Shown here piece after piece: positions 46,248 through 57,847 of a stretch of DNA of 62,000 bases. Position numbers and translations under genes: made by a program. The notes under the pieces are model-generated. The model saw only the letters and a list, made by a program, of their open reading frames with translations, made no database searches and was not told the DNA's origin. Location: contig JBBHKE010001071.1 of assembly GCA_037447655.1 (NCBI GenBank), forward strand, positions 1 to 62,000. The letters run 5' to 3'. Each line of letters opens with the position of its first letter. Position 1 is the stretch's first letter. This stretch comes from Zygnema cylindricum. Lineage: Eukaryota; Streptophyta; Zygnematophyceae; Zygnematales; Zygnemataceae.

Positions 46248-46859
46248 ATTTTTAGTTATGTTAGGGTTTTGTTGTTAGGTGTTAGCTTTTTCTTTTGGTG
46301 TTTCGTTTGTTGTTTTTTGCTTTTTTGGGTGTTTTCCGTCTACTAGTTGTCATTTTGTGGTTTCGTTGCTTTCGCCTTGCTTATCGTTTTTGTTTTTTCC
46401 CCCAACATATAGTTTTTCAATTTTTGCCGTGCTACTTCTCTTTTGTTCCCCATGAACTTAGATGGTTTACCATCGCGCTTTTTAATAAAGTCAGCCCTTT
46501 TTTTTTTCGTAACAGCTGCGTTGTCATATTTAAAGTTTATTTGTCTCATATAGACGCGCCGTACCGGCGGCGCATGTTTCAATGTTTCGTACATTTCAAA
46601 TCGGATCGCTTCTCGATCCCCCGTCCATTTTTTTCTGCGTAGTTCACCACTCAATAACTCCCTTACTTCACTTTAGTTTTATCCGGCTCCCGCAATCCGT
46701 GAATCCATTGAAACCTCCACGTTAATAATAAACGCACAAAATGTCTTAAGCGTATAAAAGGTGGCGTACGCACGAAACTAAGTTTTCAAAATCAACACTC
46801 CCCCGAAAATTTAGTTTCATGCACCAGAATAAAGTTTGCAGTGTTTGAAGTGTCAAACG

Positions 46860-47040
46860 CCACCACTGCTATTGCTGCGTTGCTAAACTTCGTTGCTGCG
46901 CTGCTATACTTCGTTGCTGCATTGCTATGTTGCGTTGCTACGTTTCGACGCGAACTGCTTCCGCTAATTCTCCACTGCTTCCGTTGCGTTGCTATTCTGC
47001 GTTGTGACGCGAACTGCTTTTGCTGATTCACCACTACTTC
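46860..47040 (+). repeat. GTTGCTGCGTTGCTA minisatellite within element 2
   Basis: Degenerate units of (A/T)TTGCTGCGTTGCTA and a doubled CGACGCGAACTGCTTCCGCT-like block lie next to the 3' LTR of element 2. Confidence 0.65.
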
Positions 47041-47463
47041 CGCTACGTTTCTGCCATATCTTCCAAACTTCCCCTTCTTGACGACTACCTTCTTGCCGAG
47101 TTAATCATTTAATATTCAAACACTCCTTGTCTTCCATAAAAGCTTTATCAACTATTTTTTTAATTTTTGTGAATTTTACAAACTAACAGATTTTAATATT
47201 GTCCCGTAACAGCTCCCCTTATGCCATAAACGCCAAATTGTCCTTTCACTAATGATATAACACCTCTGTAATAAATATAAAATCCACTCGTTATCGTCAC
47301 TTAGTCATATGATCAGTATTTGTCGAAAATATCTCGTCTCTACACACTTTCATTAAACAGTTGTTGCACCTTCTCTCCTATTACATACATCCACGCTTTC
47401 CTTTTCCTTTGAAATATCTTACTGACGCTGCTGCACAAAATTCCTTTAAAATTTCTTGAACCC

Positions 47464-49173
47464 TCATTTTTCTGTCACACATTTTCTCAACGTTGCCGGT
47501 TGCGTTCTTCGGTGTGATCGATTTTGAAATATTTTTCTTCTCCAACTGTCTGTCCTTTTTTTCTTATGACCTCTTGAGTTGTTCTTAGACTTTGAAATTT
47601 TTCCATGGTTTCCCTTCCCATTACCTCTATACAGTGTAATTTTTCTCACTAACTTCTGGTCTTTTTCCTTAGATCTGCCACTTCTCTTAACTGTATTTAT
47701 CTTCAATATATTCATTCTGATCCTCTTTTCAGGTAGCTGATATTTCCTCTTCCTAGTATTCCTTCCTATTTTACATGTTCCTCCAAAGTTATGACTTTTT
47801 CCGCTCTCATGAACTGTCTTCTTTAGCCTTATTTTCTCAACACTTTTTTTCGGTTTTTCTTTGAGTTCAATAACTTTTAAACCCACAGTATTTTCCACGT
47901 CTGATGTTAATTCCCCATTTTGTGTCACTTCACTCTTTCCTATCTTATCATCTTCTTTTTCCCTTTCTCTAAGTTCTGTTTCTATTTTAGTCTTCGCTTT
48001 TTCTAAGAAATGTTCTTCAATCAATTTTAAGTTTACTTCTTTAACTCCCATTATTTCAGGAATCTCTTCTCCCTCTACGTTAATCTCTTACACTTCTTTT
48101 TCCTCATTGTTTTCGGTGATAATAATTTTTCCAGTTTCTTCCGCTTCCATGTGCCTTTCACTTCCTTCGACTTCTCTTATTGTAGTTGCCTCTTCCTTTA
48201 GTAAGTTTGTGTCACTCACCAATATGTCATAAGAAATATTGACAGTAACCGGATCCTTTTCTTTCACCTCTTTCTCCTCGTTCCAAACAACACATAGGGT
48301 GGGTAAATAAATAAATTCGTCAACACACAGTGCATGCCTTTTGTTACTTGTCGAGTCTTGTCCCTCACTCACGAAAGCACTTAATTCCCTTCTTGTTGAG
48401 GGTCAGACTAGGTTGTTGTCCCATCCATCTCTGAAATTCCTTGTAACACATGCACTTTTATACGATGGACATACCTTGAAGGTATGTCCTAAATCATTAC
48501 AGTAAAAACAATTCTTAGGCCGATCTCCGAACTCACTATTACCTTTACTTTTCTGAAACTGAGACTTAGATTCCTTTGTATTCCTTTCACTTGATAAAAC
48601 CTTTCTATTAGCTTCTTCATCTAGAACAACTCGTCTAGCTACAGTTAAAATTCAATCTTTTTTATCAATTAAAGTCAATCGATCTAGTGCACTCTTATAT
48701 TGTTTAGGTAGACTTCTCATTAACAAGATAGCTTGTTGAGCATCTGTAAAGTTTCCTCCTGCCAAATCACTTTCTGCAAATAATACTTGTAAGTCAATGC
48801 ATTGTTTCTCCATACTACCTCCTACATACTTGTGTTCAACTACTTTGGTAACACTGCTAAGCCAATAATATAAAGACGTCTTTGCATACATACATTCAAA
48901 GCTCTTCCATAATTCAGATGCCTTTTTAAAACTTGGGTATGACATTACCAAATCCTGAGTCAAGGAGTTCTTGATAACCCGTAGACACTCATGATTTTTC
49001 CTTTTCCATCCATTTGATGTTTCGGCCAAGGTACGGTCCACCACATCCATTAGCTCCATCATCTCGAAGTAGCTCTCGAGCGCACACTTCCAGTAGTGAT
49101 ATTTTGATCCATAAAATATAGGTAGCCATGGGTGTGGGCCCATAACCTGTAGTCCATAGCCTATTCTTGCCAT
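47464..49173 (-). pseudogene. Gag of LTR element 2, with CCHC knuckle and Lys/Glu-rich tail
   Basis: Read on the minus strand: 49173-48652 encodes a Copia-type gag with FYGSKYHYWKCALESYFEMM, SYPSFKKASELWKSFECMY and AILLMRSLPKQYKSALDRL. After a stop, 48650-48405 continues to a zinc knuckle CFYCNDLGHTFKVC (C-x2-C-x4-H-x4-C). Then come 48372-48088 and 48051-47464, very rich in Lys, Glu and Arg. Stops near 48650, 48404 and 48086 break the frame. No protease, integrase or reverse transcriptase motif follows. Gag packages element RNA; the missing enzymes would have to come from another element. Confidence 0.75.
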
Positions 49174-50235
49174 GGATTACTCACGGAAACACCCACACAC
49201 TACCTCAAAAAAAGCTGTGTTTCAGACAGTACAGGTAACTCTAAAGTTAACAGAATCATTTAAAACTGCACCAATATGCAGTATACCATAAACACTGTAA
49301 ACTCTCAAAGTTACAGCCAAATCCACCAGGGCATCTAGAAGATATAAGCTCTAAAGTTTCACAAAAACAGTTGACAGTTTCACAAACTAACCACTTAGAC
49401 TGCTCACAGAATCTTAGAGAGATACTGGAATACAATGAAACTTCACAAACATATATATTATATATCATAGAATAACTCCACAAAGTTTCACATGAAAGCA
49501 CAAAACAGAGTGATCACACCAACATGTCAAAGATGCAGAAAACAGTATGCCATTGCTTTGAGAAACTTGACTGCGATATCACAATAATCTAAGTCCTACA
49601 AGTTATACTCACGGATTTCACTACTCTATGTACGGAGGAATACCAGCCGTACATTATCTATCACCTACCTAAATTACTACGAGTATACCTGAATAATTCG
49701 ATGTATGTCAGAACGAATTAATATATACTAATAAACTAATTAACAAAAGGACAAACCACTGTTCAACCAAATATTTACACCGACATCTCCGAAACGTCAA
49801 CTTGCTTAGTCACTTGTGATATTCGTATGAATCTCGTCCACTGACTTGATTCATATCAACAGCAGCTGCGTTGTCAGCTTCGTCGCAGCTGCGTTGTCAC
49901 ATACCTGGACATATCCAAAAATAACCGCAGCTTTGTAGCAACTGCGTAACAGCTGCGTTGTCATATTTAAAGTTTATTTGTCTCATATAGACGCGCCGTA
50001 CCGGCGGCGCATGTTTCAATGTTTCGTACATTTCAAATCGGATCGCTTCTCGATCCGCCGTCCATTTTTTTCTGCGTAGTTACGCCACTCAATAACTCCC
50101 TTACTTCACTTTAGTTTTATCCGGCTCCCCCAATCCGTGAATCCATTCAAACCTCCACGTTAGTAATAATCGCACGAAATGTCTTAAGTGTATAAAAGGT
50201 GGCGTACGCACGAAACTAAGTTTTCAAAAACAACA
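49142..50235 (-). repeat. 5' LTR of element 2 (uninterrupted)
   Basis: This is a continuous copy of about 1.09 kb beginning TGTTG in element orientation at 50235. It serves as the empty-site reference for the LINE insertion in the other LTR. Confidence 0.8.
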
Positions 50236-52403
50236 ACACAGAGGCATTCAGATTAGAGGCTAACACACAGAGATGTAGATCTAAGAAAGCCAAAGGAAAA
50301 TCAGAATATAAGTCAAACGCTAACCGCTCAAGGACTAACAAACATAGACAATTGTGAAGGGCAAAGGAGGGGACAGGTGGAAAATCACCATCCAAGAACT
50401 TGAGCAAAGGGGAGCCGAGAAGCAAGCAAAATGCCGCTGCATTAAAATCCCCCGTCGAGACCTCCCGCAAGGAAGACATTGCAAGTCTTCATGTCAACGA
50501 AAAAGATGGAAAATCTGCAAACAGATGAGGAGAAAAGGGAGAGTTTCAAATGGAGTCAGAAATTGTCATTTCAGAAAACGGAGGAGTGAAAACACTTGCA
50601 AGAAGGAACGAAAACTTATGAATAGGAAATTCACCAAAACTCCTAAAGATGACACTAACCCTTCAATCTCTCTTAGGCATCTCTGCAGAAAAATAAATGC
50701 CAGCAGCAAAAGGACAATTTCACCGGAATTCACCAGAGCAGAGTCGAGAATCCGGCAATAGTAGGAGTACACATCGAGTCGACCTCCCGAATCGAGTCGA
50801 ATCCATCTAGAAAAGCGGCCAAATCTGCACAAGAAATCAACATGTCACAAATTCAGGCCAAGAAAACTCAAAGGACATAGAAGGAGGTATTGCTAACCAT
50901 AAACAGCAATACGATAGGTAGTGGAGAATCTCAAAGAAGGGAGAAAGGAAACTTACCGAAATTTGGGAGGATAAGTAGCCTCGCTACATCTCCATCCTCA
51001 TGGATTCGGGCAACGGCCGAAGTTCAACCAGTCATGCAGCCCATGGAAGAGAACCGCAAAGAAAAATCACAGCGGAAGGCGTGAATGGGTTAAAAAGAGT
51101 TCACAAAGAAAAACTAACATGTGTGTTTAAATTTGGACCCTACAGGAAAATTCAGATTGCAGGAGCAGCAGCAGACAAAGAATGCACGATCTCATTTCAG
51201 CAAACAAAAGGGGAAACGGAGATAAGAAGCTTAAAGATGGAACCTCATCAAAGAGCATGAAAGTCGTTCTTACCTTAAGAATTTGGGAGACAAGTAGGGA
51301 GAAGCCTCACGTCTCCGCCAGAGAAAGACCACCACAAAGGATGCGCAGTAGAAGGCGTGGATGGGAAAAAGGGGAAGAAGTTCCAAAACCCTAAGTCCCT
51401 TAACAAACTAATATTTCAAGGATTAAAAGGGGAAGAAAATTTGGCAGATAGCTCAGAGGGAAAGGGAAGCCTAAGTCAGGAAAATACTCTAAGTCATGAC
51501 AGTCTAATGGATAGAAGAAGTCTAAACTATAACATCCTACACTATGACAGAAGAGCAGAGGACTTAGAAGGATTTAGAAAAAAAGAGTTCAAGAAAACAA
51601 AGGTGAAACCTAAAAGTACAGAGTATTAGAGCGCCTCCCACTATATGGATGCGACAAGGGCGGCGGTAGAGGTACCTTTGTGAGAGAGCGACGATGGCGC
51701 AAACAAAATGTACGGTCGCACAATTCGAGCGACGTAATCGCAGCTACAGAATTAAACATCGAACGATTGAAATTAGTCGAGCGACGACAATTTCATCACG
51801 CGACGCTCTACGAACGAAAAGTACGATCGCCCATTTCGATTGACATCATCGCGGCCACAAATTTATATATCGAACGATGCAAAAAGGTCGAGCGACAACA
51901 AATTAATCATGCGACACTTTGGGACGTTGAAACATGTTCACTTCCCGACAGTGAAATCGACGGTCGAGGATCATCAAGAGTTACGCGAATCTTGGATTTG
52001 CAGGTTCACGCAAGCGACAAGGATTACACGTCATGTAATCCGGATGAGAAGTCAGTAACAAGGGACGCAGTCGCCAACCGCGCAATTCTCTTGTACAAAA
52101 AACGAATATCCGCGGCCCACTCACGGAAGACCAAGATTATCAGGACCAAATGTGGTCCTACCGGACAAAATTTTACGGGAAGCAAAATCTCCCTAGTACT
52201 TACAAAATTTCAGATTTTGCAGAGTACTGAGTGTACGGAGTATTACTACGTAGGTACACTTCCATCAAGCGCCGATCGCACATTACCGATTCGCAGAAAT
52301 CGAGGAGCACAACAAGTACAGTACCATTAAATCACAAACCGCATATTACGGATTCGATGAAATCGAGGAGCGAGGGAAATATCGACACGAGCTCGAGTGG
52401 GAG
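50236..52403 (+). other. 3' internal region of LTR element 1
   Basis: Purine-rich, with scattered short frames and no recognisable pol domain. At about 51703-51939 two diverged units of about 118 bp each encode R(S)...DIIAAT.L.IER...VER(R/Q)Q..HATL in one frame, an internal duplication of unknown meaning. GTGGGAG at its end is the polypurine tract. Confidence 0.55.
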
Positions 52404-53055
52404 TGTTGATTTTAAGCGATCTCGGACGATATTATTTACGGATATTGGAGCGCCGATATTGTGTACGGAAATCGGATCGTCAATATTGTACAGACGACAA
52501 GATCGAATCGTACGGAATTGAGTGATGATTCCACGTCAGACACTTTTTGGCGGAAATTCTGACGTATATTTGGGAGCAGCCAGCAACGGCTGATATTGTC
52601 TATTTTGGCGTGTAGTCATTGGACCACACTGCACACATTCAGCAACACCATTAGAGTGCACATGTACAAATAGAGATTAGTGCATAGGAAGAGATCTATC
52701 TCTCACACACATCATATCACAGGATATCAATTCTTTCAAGCAATGTTGTTTAGCATTTTATTCATAGAAGCACATTGTACACACAAAGAGATCACAGATT
52801 AGACCTTAGTCATAGGAGGAGAAATCAAGCTTTATTAGAAAGAGAAATGTCCAGAATGACAATTGTAATCGATACTTTTATAATCCTATTCAAAGCTGAT
52901 TAAACCTGCCTCATCAATTGTCATAATCTATTTCTACTCCCTTCTCTAACCCTTTGTGAGTCACTTACCGGCACCCCTTCTAGTGTATGTTCTAGGCTTA
53001 TCTACTCTAGTCCTTGGCCAGGGGCTAAAGTGAGCACCTAAAACTAAGAGGTTAT
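52404..53055 (+). repeat. Right LTR of element 1
   Basis: Partner of 38414-39068. Differences are scattered substitutions and a few small indels, so the element is not brand new. Confidence 0.9.
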
Positions 53056-53919
53056 TCATCAGTGGGGCTAGAGAGAGCGGAGGGGCGAGAGAGAGCGGAG
53101 GGGCGAGAGAGAGAGAGAAGGAGCGATAGAGAGAGAGGGGGAGACTGAGGAGAAGAATCGAGAGAGTGAAGAAAATCCACGGCAAAGGAGAAAAGGTGGA
53201 CACCATGGCGTTTGTGAATCCAAGAAAAAGAAGTGGAAAAGTAGATAGGAAAGGAGGAGAAATAAACGGGAAGGAGAGGGACAAATAGAGGTTTGGGAAG
53301 GAAAGAAAAGTGGAAGGAAAGGGAGGGGAAGTATTGTAGATAATATTGGAATGAAAAATGTGACGGGCAAAGCAAAAAATTTAAAGAAAAATTTTCATCT
53401 TTGACTGTGACAAGCGCTTTAGAAAGCCGTTTGGATTTTTCGAAAAATCAAAATGTTATGAAACATAAAATAGGTTAAGGATAATTTACTGTTTTTGGCA
53501 CTCAATCTCAGCCGTCCGATTGTTTAACCCACATGTATTTTGTTGTTTTCTGGTGCTAAATTTGTTTTCGAATTCGATACGCGCGTCCGGCTCGGCCGCT
53601 GGAAATTGGAAACTAGCCAGATTATATATTTTGTCGTTTTTTTAAAGCGCGAAAAGTGTACGGCATTTGGCGGCGGTGCAAAATCATGTTGTGTCTTTTT
53701 TGACTTTCTGTTCAAAATCTGACAAAAAAGAGCAGATTTCAATCGTCCTATTGGCACGTGGCATTACGTACGGATGATCTTCCGATAAACACTCTTGACC
53801 ATCCGATAGGCAATCTTTATTTTTCGAAGCAAGAAACGACAAATCTGTGGTCTCTCCACGATGTCGGGCTATGTGACGTCACTATCTTATCCACAATCTA
53901 TTTTTGGGTCCACCTAGGG

Positions 53920-54949
53920 TCCCTGGGATCTATTTCCTCGTTCTTCCCCGTTGATAACTTTGAATTTTTTTTTCTACACATTTCTTCACCTTTCTTTCAA
54001 ACCTTGATTTGAGCAATTATGGATTTATGTATAACATTTCACGTTCCTTCCCTCCCTAGATCTTTTACATGCCCCCATCTTTCATTGCTTTCCCCCAAAA
54101 AAATCGAGGTTGGGATATTAAATATATTTTTTTGTTTTCTCCCCAAACTCTTTTCTTTTCTCTTTTCTTCCCTCTTCTTCTCCCTTCTTATCTCTCTTAA
54201 TTCATTTTCTTTATCTCTCTCGTTTCCTCTTTATTCTTGACTATTATATGTCTTCCTCCATCTTTCATTCGCCTCTCTCTTACCTTTGTCTTTAAAAAAC
54301 TTTCTGTAATTTTTTTGAACTATCTCCCCCCCCACCCCCCCTCACACACGCGCACATACAAACACATTTTTTTCGACCAGCATCCGTTTGTTCGAATCTG
54401 TAAGAATCATATTAACATTTTACAAAATCATTTTAAAAAACATAATCTCAATCGAAAAGGAAATGTATTATATTACATTGAAAATTAGTACAAAAACACA
54501 TAAATAAAGAATATTCGTCTCCACGCCTAAAAAATATAAGAAAGAACCCCAAGGTTAAAACACATTAACCTATAGAATCACTTAATCTATGATCCACATC
54601 GAATATAGCTCTCATCAAACTAAAAGTATACATATCACTTAAATAATTAATCCATTCTAAAAAGTATAATTTTTTGTCCCTTCTTTGTCGCACTTTAGAT
54701 CAAGATTACAAAATCAAAAATTTCCTAATAATGCTAAAGGAATCTAACGCAATCGCATGGCGGTGGTTCATCCCCACTTAACTCCAATTCCATAGAACTT
54801 ATCGGACGAAATCCTGTGCCTACGAAAAAAGAAGTGAAACAAGAAGAGATTAAGAATGACAATTTTGGTGAGAAACAAGCAAACAAAAATAAAAAAATAA
54901 TAACACGAGATTTGCACTCGAATCTGATTAACGAGGAATGAGGGAGAAC
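53920..54949. other. Gene-free spacer
   Basis: After the end of the duplicated unit there is T-rich and then AT-rich sequence without any recognised gene, transposon end or RNA gene. Confidence 0.45.
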
Positions 54950-56620
54950 ATAGAGAAAAACAAAGCAAAAGTAAACTGAGAGGGAGAGAGACAAAAGGAG
55001 AGCCATATTGAGAGGGAAAAGAAAAGAGAAAGGAAGAGGGAAAAGGAGAGAGAGAAGGGAAAAGAGGCAGATTGAGAGGGAGAGGAAAAGGGAAAAGAAG
55101 AGAGAGAGGAAGTGTGAGAGGGAGAGGGAGAGGGAAAAGGAGATGGAGAAGGATACGGAGAGGAAGATGGAGAGGGAGAGGGAGAGGGAGAGGGAGAGGG
55201 AGAGGGAAAAGGAGATGGAGAAGGATACGGAAAGGAAGATGGAGAGGGAGAGGGAGAGGGAGAGGGAGAGGGAGAGGGAGAGGGAGAGGGAGAGGGAGAG
55301 AGAGAGAGAGAGGGAGAGGGAGAGGAAGAAAGAGAAAAAGAGGGAGCGGCAGATTGATAGGGAGAGGGAGAGGGAAATGGAGAGAGAGAGGGAGAGGGAG
55401 ATGCCAACTGAAAAAGAGAGGGAGAACAGGAGGCAGATTGACGGGGATAGGAAACGGGAGAGGAAGAGGGAAAGGGAGAGGGAGAAGGGAGAGAAGGGCA
55501 GACTGAGAGGGAGAGGGAGAAGAGAGAGAGGTAGAAAGATAGGGAGAGGGAGAGGGGAGAGGGAGAGGGAGAAGGAAGAGAGGTAGAATGAGAGGGAGAG
55601 GGAGAGGGAGCGCAGTGGAAGCAACAGCTTGAGAGGGAGAGGAATAAAGAGAGAGAGAGGGAGAAGAAGAGGGAGAGGGAGAAGGAGAGGGAGAGGGGTG
55701 GGAGAGGCAAATTGAGAGGGAGAGAGAGGGAGAGGGAAAAAGAGAGGGTGAGGCAAAAGGAGAGGCTAACCGAGATGGAGAGGAAGAGGGAGAGGGAGAG
55801 CCAAACCGTGAGAGAGAGGAAAAGGGAGAAGGAGAGGGATAGGGAGAGGGAAGGGAGAGGGAAGGGGACGGTAGAGGGAGAGGTTGTTGACGGGAGAGGG
55901 AGAGGTTGCTGACGGGAGAGGGAGAGGTTGCTGACGGGAGAGGGAGAGGTTACTGACGGGAGAGGGAAGGGAAGCGAGAGAGGGAGGGGAGGCGGTAGAG
56001 TGGTAGGTAGAGGGAGAGAGAAAGGCTGACTGTGAGGAAATGGAAAGGGGGGGGAAGTGACATATTAAGGTTGAGAGGGAGTGGGAGAGGGAGAGGAGGA
56101 GAGGGAGATAGAGGAGAGGGAGAGGCAGATTGAGAGGGAGGGGGAGAGGGAAACCGAGAGGGAGAGTGAGAGGGAGAGGGAGAGGGAGAGGGAGAGGGAG
56201 AGGGAGAGAGAGAGGGAGAGGGGAGGGAGAGGGAGAGGGAGAGGGGAGGGAGAGGGAGAGGTGAGGGAGGGAGAGAGGGAGAAGAGTGGTAGATTGAGAG
56301 GGAGAGGGTGAGGCAGACGGGAGAGAGGCAAAATGATAGTGGGTGGGAGAGGTTGACTAAAAGGGAAATTGAGTGGGAGACGAATAGGGAGGGGCGGACA
56401 GAAAGGGAAATGAAAAGAGAGGAAGAAGGAGAGAGAGTGGAAGAGGGAGAGGGAGAGGGAGTGGAAGAGGGAGAGGGAGAGGGAGTGGAAGACGAAGACT
56501 GAGTCGGAGAGGGTGAGGACGAAGAAAAGGGTGGCGGAGAGGGAGAGGGAGAGGGAGCGGGAGAGGGAGAGGGAGAGATAGAATGAGAGCTAGGGCGAGA
56601 GATATGAAGGGAGAGGGAGA
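54950..56620 (+). repeat. Purine-rich minisatellite block, about 1.67 kb
   Basis: Dominated by GAGAGGGAGAGG units with interspersed AGGCAGATTGAGAGGGAGAG units. A four-copy sub-array with GAGGTTGCTGACGGGAGAG-type units lies at about 55880-55970. It is nearly all purine on the plus strand. Long Ser/Pro/Leu or Arg/Glu frames on both strands are low-complexity products. The units are reverse complements of those at 34506-35092. Confidence 0.9.
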
Positions 56621-57847
56621 GATATACTAAGAGGGTCAGCGCGAAGGACGAAAATAGATCGGCGGCCCCATGAGGGACAAAAAAATTTTGGACAAATTGA
56701 GAAAGAGAGAGAAGGTGGTGGAAGGGGAGGGAAAGAGAGTGGGAGAAGGGAAAAAGAGAGATAAAAATGGATTATAATGCTGATTGAGGGGGAAGATCAC
56801 AAAGTGAGGGGGATGATTAAAGAGAATTAGAGCGAAAAAAAAGGAGAAAGAAAAGGATAGAGAGAGGATAGGGAAAAGGAGAGAGAACAAAATTGTATGA
56901 AACATGCACCTTTTTTTTTTGTTTCTCATGCTTTTGAGAAATAGGTCTCCACCACGATGACATCCACGTCCTTTTTTGTTCCTCCGTGTTTAAAAGTAAA
57001 ATAATGAAATGATAATAGTAGCCCTAAAAATTGAAAATTACTAACATAACACCTAAAGCTGAAAGTGGAAGCAAAATGTTTGGTTTCTCGTCAAAGAAAT
57101 GACGAGATTCGCAAAATGGCATATCTTGGCTTGGATGTGACGACAAGGAATAAATTCGTGGCTGTGATACGTCGTGTTGGGGCCATAATGTTTGCGTGGA
57201 TAGCAAACTGGACACGTGTAATTATGGGCGACCAATCACATTACGCGAAAGATCAATTGGTTGTTTAGTTTGTACTTTTTGGACCATTTTAGTGTAAACG
57301 TTTACTCTAATACAGGACAACATTGACGCTATTCAGGTCATAACTTTGAAAGATGTAAGAGGGAGCACACTTATTACAATTAAGACACATATTAGCATAC
57401 TTAAATCTAATAAAACTACCCAAACGCGACATAATTAGAATGCATAATAGAAAGACGAACAGAAACAACGGACAAACGTCCAAGTTATTTGGCATAACAA
57501 CTTTGCGTAATCGTCCCATTCGTAAATGTTGCGCATTAAAAAATTGAGGATAAAGTCTACTCTTTGCGATTTGGCGTTGACAAATAGCTGCCGTAATTTA
57601 GTCTGACGTGAACGGGTATTTAAATTTCACAACAACTTACAATTTCTAATACATTGTACGGGTACATGTATTAATGTATGCAATCGTAAGGGGAATATTC
57701 ATTTTTTCGCAACTCCCGAATATGAATTAACGCCAAAATTAGGATACATTTTTTTTTTTAATTTTTCAAAATCCTAACTAGCATCAATACCGATATATTT
57801 TATTCGACACTATTTAAACTTTGACACTAATAACGATTCGCGGTGTA
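56621..57847. other. Gene-free region before the foldback
   Basis: Purine-rich sequence fades out by about 56900. The rest is AT-rich with no recognised gene. A lone ACGATTCGCGGTGTAG terminus of the CTACACCG MITE family ends at about 57848, directly abutting the foldback. Confidence 0.45.

Larger units (their letters stand above)
42014..46508 (+). mobile_element. Non-LTR retrotransposon (LINE) with restriction-like endonuclease
   Basis: It lies between the two halves of the left LTR of element 2. The 5' region has a 67-bp tandem repeat and long homopolymer tracts. The coding frame is 43092-46247. The 3' part ends with GATGGTTTACCATCGCGC, TTTTTAATAAAG and a T10 run. The insertion is associated with loss of about 20 target bases. 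The truncated antisense copy at 10425-12125 shares the 3' end, which shows that this is a mobilised family. Confidence 0.85.
41226..46797 (-). repeat. 3' LTR of element 2, interrupted by the LINE
   Basis: The parts 41226-42013 and 46509-46797 together correspond to the continuous LTR 49142-50235. The uninterrupted copy has about 20 extra bases (CCGCAGCTTTGTAGCAACTG) at the LINE insertion point, which are missing here. Near the U3 start a TATAAAAGG box is seen. Confidence 0.85.
46505..50233. repeat. 289-bp direct repeat (U3 part of element 2 LTRs)
   Basis: 46509-46797 and 49945-50233 are near-identical, from TAACAGCTGCGTTGTCATAT through CGCGCCGTACCGGCGGCGC to TATAAAAGGTGGCGTACGC. They are best read as the start of each LTR of element 2. 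Confidence 0.85.
41226..50235 (-). mobile_element. LTR retrotransposon 2 (gag-only), minus orientation, inside element 1
   Basis: The 5' LTR lies at the right (50235-49142). The 3' LTR lies at the left and is split: 46797-46509 and 42013-41226, interrupted by the LINE. In element orientation a polypurine tract CGGGGGAG directly precedes TGTTGATTTTG at 46797, the start of the 3' LTR. The region after the 5' LTR begins GGGCCCAC and leads straight into gag. The interior (46798-49141) holds gag with a CCHC knuckle and a Lys/Glu-rich frame but no pol. This arrangement fits a TR-GAG-type non-autonomous element. Confidence 0.8.
38414..53055 (+). mobile_element. LTR retrotransposon 1 (Copia-like gag, no pol seen), hosting nested elements
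   Basis: LTRs at 38414-39068 and 52404-53055 both begin TGTTGATTTT and end CTAAGAGGTTAT. A purine tract (GAGTGGGAG) directly precedes the right LTR. The junction after the left LTR reads GGTTATGGGCCCAC, a plausible primer-binding zone shared with element 2. The interior excluding the nested insertion (39069-41225 and 50236-52403) is about 4.3 kb, with Copia-type gag fragments and no recognisable protease, integrase or reverse transcriptase. No 5-bp target duplication is seen when compared with the intact 1.24-kb unit. Confidence 0.85.
38015..53919 (-). pseudogene. Second copy of the small secreted-protein unit, split by LTR element 1
   Basis: The two pieces are 38015-38413 and 53056-53919. 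On the minus strand the signal-peptide start (MVSTFSPLPWIFFTLSILLL) is at about 53204, and the C-terminal part (HGHSLLSLLSENSLEIEEWD) at 38256-38400. The 14.6-kb insertion between them prevents a continuous product. Confidence 0.7.

Noticed and set aside
54734-55756. 340-codon Ser/Leu/Phe frame on the minus strand
   Set aside because: Low-complexity translation of the purine-rich minisatellite; overlapping frames on both strands are equally long.
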